Origin: Ophiosphaerella korrae
Taxonomy: Eukaryota > Ascomycota > Dothideomycetes > Pleosporales > Phaeosphaeriaceae
NCBI GenBank assembly: GCA_028456385.1
Contig: JALNQF010000008.1
Coordinates: 527,827 to 591,826, forward strand
Reading direction: 5' to 3'
DNA length: 64,000 bases
This document shows positions 54,970 to 64,000 of this stretch, one piece after another. Each line of letters opens with the position of its first letter. Within the stretch, counting starts at the first letter, position 1. A program made the position numbers and the translations under genes. The notes under the pieces were generated by a model. It ran no database searches. It worked only from the letters and a program-made list of their open reading frames with translations, and had not been told where the DNA came from.

Positions 54970-57900
54970 TATATTAAGACCTAATACTTTATTTTAATAA
55001 AAAAGCTACTAAAGAACTTTTTCTTTATAAGCTATATAACCTAGAAATTACTTTTAAGCTTAGTATAAAAATCTTTAATACTAAACCTTACTTCTTTACT
55101 AGAAAATAAAATAAAGTAATCTAGAAATATATTTAAAAAATAGAAAGTAAGAGCTTTATTAGTTAATATAGCTTTTTAGCTAAAAAAAACTTACTAATTA
55201 TAGCTAAACTAGATAGTAGTTTATAAGTTTATATAGACTACTATAAGCTAAATAAATTTACTATTAAAGACTAGTACTCTATTCTATTCTTTAAGAAAAT
55301 ACTAGCTTACCTAAATAAAGTAAAAATTTTCTCTAAATTTAATATAATATATACCTTTTACTACTTATATATTACTTTAAATTTATAATAACTAACTACT
55401 TTTATTACTTACTTAAGTATATATACTTATAAGGTAGTACTTTTTAGCTTTACTAATATACTAGCTACTTTCTAGTATACTATTAACTTAGCTCTACTAG
55501 AATATTTAGATAACTTCTATACTATATATATAAATAACGTCTTATTATACTTAAATAATAAAATAGACTATATCTAGTATATTTATAAAGTACTTATATA
55601 ACTAAAAAAGTAAAGCTTTTATATAAACTTTAAAAAATCTAGCTTTTATACTACTTTAGTTAAGTTTTTAAGTATAATTATCTTTAATAAAAAAATTATA
55701 ATAGATCTTTCTAAAGTTAAAGCTATCTAAAAGTAAGAAATACTAAAGACTACTAAAAAAGTCTTAGCTTTTCTAGGCTATACTAGATTCTTTTAGTATT
55801 TTATTAAAGATTACTTAAGCTTTACCTTACAACTTACGAAGTTAATTAAGTCTAAAGTTATTACTAAACTTACTAAAAGAAATAAGCTACTTCTTTAAAA
55901 AACCTAGTATTAGCTTTTTATAATTACTTAAGAATATATAAACACTTTTAATAAACTAAAAGCTACTTTCTAGCTAAAAGTAGTTTTACTTTACTTTAAC
56001 TTCTTAAAACTAATATATATCTAAACTAACGCCTTAGAGTAGGCTTTAAGTAGAGTAATAAGCTAACTAAACTAAGATAAAATCTAATAGCTAGTTAGCT
56101 TCTTTTTAAAAAAAATACTCTAGTAGAATATAATTATAATATCTATAACCTAGAACTTATAGCTATAATCTAAGTATTTAAAAAGTAAAAACTAGAGCCT
56201 ATAAGTAGTCTATATATAATCTATATTATAATAAACTACTATAATTTAAAAACCTTTATAATAACTAATAAGCTTAATTACTACTAGACTTACTAGTTAT
56301 TATTTCTATCCTAATTTAACTTCTATATTAAATATATACTTAGTAATATAAATAAGGTTATAGATACTTTAAGCTACTAATAATAAAATTACTCTATAGA
56401 TAATTCTAATTTATAAGTATTAAAAGCTAACTAAATTATCTTAAGCTTTTAAGTTCTAGCTCTAGGCGTAAAACCTATACTAAATATAGTAATTTATACT
56501 TTAAGCTTTATAGACCTATAAAAGCTAGATAGATTTACGCTAAAATAAGCTACTAGAGTATATACTTACTTTTACTATATTATAAAAATAAAACCTAAAT
56601 TAGTAAACTTACTAGAATATTTTTTACTACTTTATAATAAAGAACTAAACTTAGAACTCTTACTATATATTATTAACTTATACCTAATAGAAGAATTACT
56701 AGATATAGTATACTTAAAAGACTATATAGCCTAAGCTATATTTACTACTATAGATAGTAAATAGTAAAAACTATTAAAAACCTTTTATAAAGTAAGATAC
56801 TACTTCTTATATACTAATATTAGCTTTACTAGATTAAAAATAGAAAAGTACTTTTAAGTTAATAAAACGCGTCTATATATCTTTCTAAATACTTATTTAT
56901 ACTACTAAATCTTTAATTTATATTATAACTATTAGTTAGTAAGCTATAAAAAACTTTATAGTACGCTATATCTAATATATAAACGCTATTATTAGCCTAA
57001 GATACTCTAAGCTATAAAGTAATTTTATAATATATACCTAATCTACTACTATATAAAGAGCTTATAAGATAGTAAACTTAGTTACTTTTAACTTATACTA
57101 ATTCTTTACGTACTTTAAACTAATATCTTAGTAAACTATATTTAAGCTTTACTAGCTAGTAAAAATAGTAGCTAGATTTATAAATATATCTTAGTAATTT
57201 ACTACTACTTTATAAAAAGATACTATTTCTTCTTCTATAAGTTTTTAAAACCTAAAGAAGCTACTTAATATTTTATAACTATTTTTAAGCTTTATAGATT
57301 CTTAATAAATATTATATCTAATAAAAAAATAACTTTTATTAGCTAATTCTAGTACTATATATATAAACGTATCTATATTACGTAAAAGCTTTTAACTACT
57401 TACTACTTTAAAACTAATAGCTAAACTAAGTAAGTAAATTAAGCCCTAGAAATCTTTTTAAAGTAATATATTAACTATTTATAAAATAACTAGGTAGCTT
57501 AGCTATATATAGCTAAGTTCTAAGTAAATAATAATATTAATATATTTATTAAAATAACTCTATTTTTTATAGATCTAGAGTATTACTTTTATAGTAGTAT
57601 ATACTTTAGTAAAAATAATAAAGACTAACTAAACCTAGCTTAATATAACTAATATATATAAGCTAATAAGCTACTTAATACTTATAGTAACTTAGTAGCC
57701 TACCTTAAAAAAAAAATACTCTAGGTATAATAAAAGTAAGTAGCTTAAGCTAGTACTTTTTACTAAAGTAGACTAGTATATAAAGTTAGTAACTAAGCTT
57801 ATATTAGTATAGCTAATTAGAAAACTACTTACTTAACTCTAAAATTAAACTACTAATAAGTAAGCTTATACCTTATTAAAAGAGTTATCTATAATAGTAA

Positions 57901-58571
57901 AGTATATAAGTTAGTACTACTCTAAGAAATACTAAGTAAAAGTATATTCCTAGTCTTCTCTTTAAAACTCTTATACTTTAGAGACTAAAAGCTTTTACTA
58001 GATTAAGACTTACTATAACTAATCTTTACTACTATTACTAATAAAGAAACTAGTAGTATATATAAAAAATACCTAGTAAAAGCTATCTTAGACGTATACT
58101 TTAAAGAGTATAGAAAATATATAAGATAGTACTACTTAGTCTACTAGACTAGCTATAATAAACTTATATAAAAGCTAGTAAAAGAATTTATAAAATATAA
58201 AGCTACTTTTAACTTTTACTAAAACTACTTAGAAAAGCTAAACTATTAACTTTATATATACCTAAAAAATAGAGCCTTAATAAAGATATAATCTATTAAA
58301 GTACTTTAGCTTACTAATAAGTATAAAAAAGCTTTTCTAAGGCGTAATTACTACTTTTAGCTCTTACTAAAACTACTTAAATAAGCCTAAAACTATTAAT
58401 AGGTATAAAAAAGCTCTCTATAAAGTATAATTACTACTTTTAACTTTTACTAAAACTACTTAGAAAAGCTTAAAATACTAACTATATACTTAAAATAAAG
58501 CTTTAATAAAGATATAACTTAGTAAAATACTTTAGCTATTAGTAAGTAAAAAAAAGCTCTTTAAAGTATAA
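54970..58571 (+). mobile_element. RIP-degraded Ty3/Gypsy chromovirus (pol: RT, RNase H, integrase, chromodomain)
   Basis: Reading the + strand through stops, one frame keeps the Gypsy pol order. A pre-RT segment lies from about 54970. RT fingers (VYIDYYKLN) lie at about 55227-55253. The RT palm (FSFTNILATF, then YLDNFYTIYINNVLLY) lies at about 55447-55550, where the catalytic Asp pair now reads Asn-Asn through G-to-A change. An RNase H-like stretch is at about 55985-56060. The integrase core (IISNKKITF, and a T-Y-x-x-x-T-x-S segment) is at about 57310-57450. A chromodomain-like stretch (KAILD ... YYLVY.TSYN) is at about 58066-58200. The frame is maintained across RT without indels. Gag and LTRs could not be delimited by eye. 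It is non-functional: stops in every domain and the catalytic residues lost. Confidence 0.75.
58198..58571 (+). repeat. Three-copy tandem repeat downstream of the chromodomain
   Basis: Three units share the opening CTACTTTTAACTTTTACTAA or its close variant: A at about 58198-58345, B at about 58346-58427 (shortened), C at about 58428-58571. A and C also share AATAAAGATATAA and the AAAAAGCT... ending. The unit lies just behind the chromodomain trace. Confidence 0.65.
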
Positions 58572-59299
58572 TTAAAAAACTTTACTACTAGCTAAAGCTA
58601 AATTATAGTATAAAAATAGTAAAAGTAGTTTACTTTAGCTAGTAAGTATAAAACTCTTTTTAAGTTAAGGCTTACTTTACTATTATAGCTATAACTACTA
58701 TACTTTCTTATAACTAGTTATATATAGGTTTAGTTTACTATTATAAAATTTATAACTAGCTACTAAATTTCTAGCTAAAGCTATTCTATACTACCTACTC
58801 CTTAATACTTATAAATATTAAGTTTACTAAGTTTTTTATATTAATAAACCTACTTATTATAAAGCTTATATTTATAGTAAGTACTTATATAAAAATCTAG
58901 TACTATTAAGTTACTTAGTAGTATTAACTTTACTTTCTTTTATACTATATATAAATACTTTTAGGTTTATTTTTATTAGTATAAAGTAAAAGTAGTAAAA
59001 AAAAGTTTAAAGTTAATATATTTTATATATAGAAGTTATATAAGTTTTAATTTAATACTAAAATTAATCAAAACTTTAGCTTTATACTTTATAAATAATA
59101 ATTTTAACTCTAAAAAATAGTTAACTTTTTTAACTCTAGCTACTACTACTATACTAGTATATAAAGTGTTAGCTTATACTAGAGTAAACTTAGCTACTTA
59201 TAAGATAGTAGTAGAAGTAATAGTAGTAGATAAAGATAATTTAGGTACAAGAAGAAAGGTTAATAGTTAATTAATTAATAAGAGATTTAGAAAAATTTA

Positions 59300-62200
59300 G
59301 ATTATTTAAGCTTAGATTTCCTAATACCTCTATAGATTATATTATAAATTTATATTATAAAAGTTACTAATTTATATAACTATCTTCTATATAATAGTAT
59401 AAATAGTAAAGTCTATAGAGTATAACTCTAAACCTTTACTATATAAATAGCTAAGTATTACCTAGAAATAAGAATAATTAAACCTACTAGCTTATAAAAA
59501 CTAGATACAATAGAGTTTAAAAGAATTACTAATCTATTAAACTAATTAGAAAAGAAAAAACGTAAAGTTACTAGAAACTAATATTAGTATATAGAAAATT
59601 CTATAAAGAAATTACTAGATACTAGAAGACTAGTAAGAACTACTTAACTAGAGAGGCAATAGTTTAACTCTAAGAAATTAGAAATTAGAAATTAGAAGAC
59701 AAGATAAAGATATATACTAGCTTTTATATACTTTCTCTAAAGAAAGCTAGGTATAAAAAATATAAAGTTAAGCTAAACTAAGTTTAGAACTAGATTAGAT
59801 TATAACTCTAGGTTATAACACTAGAAAGACTAATAAAAAAGCTAAAATACTAAGACTAGTATAGTAATATAACTTATAGAACTCTATACTAAAAAGAGAA
59901 AACTATACTATAAAATAACTAAGAGTAAATAGATATAGCTTTACTTTAAAGGAATAAAATAGATATATATAAAAAGCTTAGTAAAAGTAAGTAATTAAAG
60001 ATTATTAGTAATTATTTAGTTTATTAGTTTATTACTTAAGCTTATTACTTAAGTATCTATTATTTAATTAGAGAATAGTCCTCTAACTAAAAAACGTTTA
60101 GCTATTTAGTAATACCTTTAAGAAGTATACTCTAAAAAAAATAGCTAACTAAGTATAGTAAAAACGTTAATAGTATTAGAAGCTATAAAGTTTAGTACTA
60201 TTAAGACTAGTCCTAGTATACTAAGTAAAAAGAAATAACTTTCTAAACTAAGTACTATATACCTTACTCTTAACCTAGCTACTACTTTAGAAGTATTAGA
60301 GAAACTTAATTTAGCTTAAAAAATAAATACACCTAGTTTAATAATAGGTAATAGTACTAGTAAGGTACTAATTTAGATAAAACCTAGCTAATATAGCTTA
60401 GTATTTAATAGAACTAAAGTTATAGAGTTCTTTAATAAATTTAATTACTAAGTAAAGAATAGTAGCTATAATATAGTATAAAAGCTTTATATACTCCTAG
60501 ACTTCTATAATATATATATTAAGAAGTTTATTAAGTAAATAAAGCTATATAAAGAGAACTAATAAGAAGAGCTTTAAAAAATAATAAAAGAGTACTAAAG
60601 AGATAAAAATACTACCTAATATATAAGTACCTACTTATTTCTAGAAGCTTATATATTAGAAGTATCTTAAACTTTTCTAAGCCTATCTACTTACTATACT
60701 AGTTATATAGTATATAGTAAAGCCTATATTATAGTAAAAGAAGTTAGTAAAAGTAAAGTAAGTTACTACTTCTTTAAAGAACTCTTAGTATAAGACTAAG
60801 AGTAAATCTTTTATTATATACTAGATAGTCTAACTAGATTAAAATAAAATACTTATAACCTTAATAAGATCTATTATTATACTAAGAAGATATAGTAATA
60901 AAGAGAAAGAATAAAAAATATAGTAGTTAAGAAAACTATACAAGATATAAAGCTTATATACTAAGTAGTAAGTAAAAGTAAAACTAGTAGATATAAACTA
61001 TTTATATAAAACTTAAAAGTAGTAATTAATAAGATTAAAGAAGTAAAGAAGTCTATAAAGCTACTAGATAATATAGACCTAAAAGTATTAGATCTTATTA
61101 ATACTCTTAGTAATATAAAAATTAACTTAGTAGAAATTAATAAGATTACTACGTACCTAGTAACTATACTAATTCTAGACTAATAAGTAAACTATACCTA
61201 CTTTATATCTTATATTCTAGTAAAAGCTTAAGAGTAGTAAAATAATAGTTCTTATATCTTAAGTACTCTTCTAATATTAAACTCTAACTAAGGTATAAAG
61301 TAGATTAAAGAGAGTAAATATATTAATACTTATAATATATATAATAAGTTAAATTATATAGCTAAAGATTATAAACTATACTAAGCTCTAGTAAAAATAA
61401 GATAGATTAGTTTCTATATTAATATAGATACCTAAAAGAAAACTTTCTTCTATAGCCTAAGATATAAGGTCTTAGAAGAAATCTAAAGACTAATACTATT
61501 AAGATTTTAGCTTAATTAGTTAAAAGGTAAGATTAGAAACTTCTTTAAAGTTACTAATAATATATTAAACTAGCTTACTTCTACTATAAAAATAGAATTA
61601 TTTAATAGAGTAGACTTTAGACTTTAGATAAATTAGCTCTAAACTTAGTAGAGCTACTAAGTAATAAATATAGCCTTAGGAGCTTTAAATATTAAAGAAT
61701 AAAGTTACTAGATCTTAAAATATAAAGATCTAGGAACTTTAGTAGCTTACTTTTAGAATTATCTTCTATTACCTATAAAATAATATATAGAACCTTTTAT
61801 ATTAGATAAAGTTAACTAAGATTTAATTATACTAAGTAATAGTTTACTAATAGAAACTAATACTATAATTACTACTATAAGAAGTAGGCTAAAGAAGTAT
61901 TATATAGTAAATAAAGTATTATAGTAAGTATAATAAAGAGTAGTTAAAAAAAGAAAGTAGAAATCTATAGTACTTACTAACTAACTTACTTAATAAGATA
62001 AAGAGCTCTTACTAGATTATATTATAGAAATTATAAATAAGTAAAAGAGCTTTATATACTTTTATAATACTTTAGTTAAACTAGTATTTTAAGAGTAAAA
62101 TATAGAGCTATTAGAAAACTTTATAAAAGTTATTAAGAGAAAAAAAGCTACTCTTACTAAAGTAGAAGATAAAAAACTAGCTAAGTTAGCTTAGTTATAT

Positions 62201-64000
62201 CTAAATAGAATCTTAGCTACTATACTAAAATAAGAAGTAAAAAGAGTAATAATATTAGATTTAATAAATAAAGCTAGTATTAGGTAGAAAGTTATAAATC
62301 TAATAAGCTTAATAAAGAATATAAGTAAAAGTAAGTCTATAAATATAGTAGTAGAGGTTTATATACTAAATAAGCTGATTAGAGCGCTAGCGCGTAGCTC
62401 TTAACTAATTAATAGATTCTAGGTATACTTAAAATCTATTAGGTAAATATTACTAAATAAAGGCTAAAACTTAGAGTAAGTATTAATACTTAGTATATCT
62501 ATATATAATACTTAAATAAAGTATAAAGCTAATAGAAATAGAGATATATAGATAAAAGAGCTAAACTAAGTTAATTATAAAGATATAGCTTAAAAAAAAA
62601 GATTAGTAAAATAAACTTATATATAATACAACCTACTTATATATTAAGCTAACTTTAGTAAGAATAAAGTTAAGTATTTAATTAATACTAGAGCGTAAAT
62701 AAACTTACTAAAGCTAAGTATAGTAAGAGTACTAAGGATTCTATATAAAGATATACTCTAAAATCTAATTAATTTAAAAGGAGTAATTATAGTAAATAGA
62801 AGTTTTAATCTATTTATAAAAACTACGTAGAACGTATATATATAGATTAGAGAAGTAATAATAATAATATACTTTAAGATTATAGTAAATCTTATAAAGT
62901 TAGCTATATTAAGTAGTTAATAGTATACTATAGTATAGTTAGCTATATAATATAATATATTTAGAAGAATAACTTATAAGATTCTATTAGAAAATAGTAG
63001 AAGAAATACTATCTTTATTACTTCTAATCTAGTACTACTATACCTAGAGTATATAGAGAAGATAAAACCTAAAAAAGAGGAATTACTAGTATAAGTAAGT
63101 AAAACCTTAAAATCTACTACTAGCTACTATTTATTAATATTAAATATAGCTAAGCTAAAGTTTATTACTAGTCTTAATAGATTTAATAGTAATACTAGAT
63201 TTAGAAAATACTTTTTAGTATTTAAAAAAGATAAAGAACTTTAGTAGTTATAAAAAGAGAAAATTAAAGAAGAAAGTATAGATAATAACTAAGTCTTTAA
63301 GAATAATAATTACTATACTATAATAAGTAAGCTTAATAAAGAAGCTTAAAGAAGAAAAAAGATAGAATTAATACTTGTCTATACTTTATATAAGAAGGTA
63401 GTAGATAAAGTTTATTTTATAGATAATTTAAAGCTAAAAGAGCTTAATAACTTTAGCTAAAAAGATTAGAAAGAAATTATAAAAGAAAACTAACTACTAA
63501 AGCTTAGTATAAAAGAGCTAGATATTAGACTATTTAATAATCTATTTAAATAAAGATATACTACTTTTCTAAAAGAGACTTAGTTAACTTAAAAAAAGAT
63601 AGTAAAATAAAAGTTTAGATTATAGCTTACTCTAGAAGAGATCTATCTCTTTAAAGAAATAATAATTAATAAAGAAGAGGCTATAGCTTTTAATTTCTCT
63701 AAATTAAGCTAAATAAATAAAGATATCTCTTTACTATATTAGATCTAGATAATACTATATAAAGTATAGTAAGTTAAAGGATTTAGTATACTAAAAGCTC
63801 TAAAAGAAATTATAGTTAAAATATTTAATAATTAATTAGCTTAAGGTGCTATAGAAAGAAGTAATAGTTAATATAAGAACTTATAGTATTTAGTTACTAA
63901 GTATAAGGTAGACTTTACGCAAGATAACTTAATAAAGTAGTTTTAATAATTAACTAAAAAGAGTAAATAGTAGATAAAGCTATCTAAGTAAGTACTAGGT
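59300..64000 (+). mobile_element. Second RIP-degraded Gypsy-like element (gag-like, protease, start of RT), cut by window end
   Basis: On the + strand a gag-like helical stretch can be followed at about 60400-60900. A retropepsin-like segment VKYLINTRA.INLLK is at about 62669-62715; its catalytic Asp-Thr-Gly now reads Asn-Thr-Arg, consistent with G-to-A change. The start of a reverse transcriptase (VKGFSILKALKEII, then IERSNSQYKNL.YLVTKY) is at about 63770-63910. The order gag, protease, RT suits a Ty3/Gypsy-type element different from the one at 55-58 kb. All domains contain stops. The left boundary (about 59.0-59.3 kb) is approximate, based on a change in texture and a few retained CA/TG words. 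Confidence 0.55.

Larger units (their letters stand above)
50430..64000. repeat. AT-rich block with RIP-type mutation, retroelement graveyard
   Basis: From about 50.43 kb to the window end the sequence is dominated by TA-containing words (CTA, TAG, TAT). For many consecutive lines it contains no CA or TG dinucleotide at all. C and G survive mainly inside AGCT, CT and AG contexts. Every reading frame is riddled with TAA and TAG. This is the product of CpA-to-TpA change on both strands, that is, repeat-induced point mutation of repeated DNA. No intact gene is present. Protein-level traces of at least two LTR retrotransposons can still be followed (listed separately). The stretch 50.5-52 kb shows nothing recognisable. 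Confidence 0.92.

Noticed and set aside
50430..59100. Long terminal repeats bounding the first Gypsy relic
   Set aside because: I compared 50.5-51.5 kb with 58.6-59.1 kb by eye and found no convincing matching pair. RIP saturation makes chance matches common, so an alignment program is needed.
50430..64000. AT-rich block as mitochondrial DNA inserted in the nucleus
   Set aside because: The specific loss of CA/TG and the Gypsy RT, integrase and protease traces identify RIPped retroelements. No mitochondrial genes or rRNA were recognised.
1..64000. CRISPR arrays, bacterial operons, ribosome binding sites, riboswitches
   Set aside because: The gene structure is eukaryotic (spliceosomal introns, fungal families). 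Nothing resembling spaced short repeats was seen.

Overview
The window looks like nuclear DNA of a filamentous ascomycete, most likely a dothideomycete close to the Pleosporales. The evidence is the short spliceosomal introns (about 45-60 bp, with CTRAC/CTAAT-like branch points), fungal-only families (NST1, a RHO2-type GTPase, an SFL1/MGA1-like HSF factor, a PL3 pectate lyase, a HET-NACHT protein), and a sharp change at about 50.4 kb from ordinary gene-bearing sequence to a block about 13.5 kb long and extremely rich in TpA. CpA/TpG dinucleotides are almost absent from that block, which is the mark of repeat-induced point mutation (RIP). The species cannot be named from sequence alone.

Layout. 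0-0.6 kb: 3' part of a DUF2458-like gene. 1.2-2.1 kb: secreted Ser/Thr-rich, probably GPI-anchored protein. 3.1-5.1 kb (-): HSF-type transcription factor. 6.3-7.9 kb: F-box protein. 8.3-9.3 kb: purine phosphoribosyltransferase (HPT1). 9.8-13.0 kb (-): TBC Rab-GAP. 14.2-14.9 kb (-): ubiquitin-conjugating E2. 15.8-17.1 kb: membrane acyltransferase. 19.9-20.8 kb: secreted pectate lyase. 21.2-21.5 kb: a small hAT-like MITE with 8-bp target duplications. 22.0-23.2 kb: BTB/POZ protein. 23.4-25.4 kb (-): unrecognised coiled-coil protein. 26.0-29.5 kb (-): DUF676-type serine esterase. 30.8-31.7 kb (-): small unrecognised five-exon gene. 35.0-36.6 kb (-): phosphoacetylglucosamine mutase. 37.4-40.9 kb (-): NST1. 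41.9-43.0 kb: RHO2. 43.5-44.1 kb (-): mitochondrial ribosomal protein mL40. 45.5-49.5 kb (-): HET-NACHT-ankyrin NLR-like protein. 50.4-64 kb: RIP-degraded retroelements.

Most genes from 0 to 44 kb are housekeeping: purine salvage, UDP-GlcNAc synthesis, ubiquitin conjugation, Rab and Rho signalling, mitochondrial translation. They are interspersed with secreted or host-facing functions (the GPI protein and the pectate lyase). Gene models were built by hand: splice junctions were chosen so that the frame is maintained and the conserved family sequence reads through. Two introns use GC-AG borders.

The most unusual segment is 45.07-50.03 kb. A complete NLR-like gene (HET, then NACHT, then about 14 ankyrin units, most of them nearly identical) sits between two roughly 120-bp inverted repeats, about 400 bp from the edge of the AT-rich block. 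Inside that block a chromodomain Ty3/Gypsy relic can still be read (RT, RNase H, integrase, chromodomain, all on the + strand). A second Gypsy-like relic runs off the right edge.
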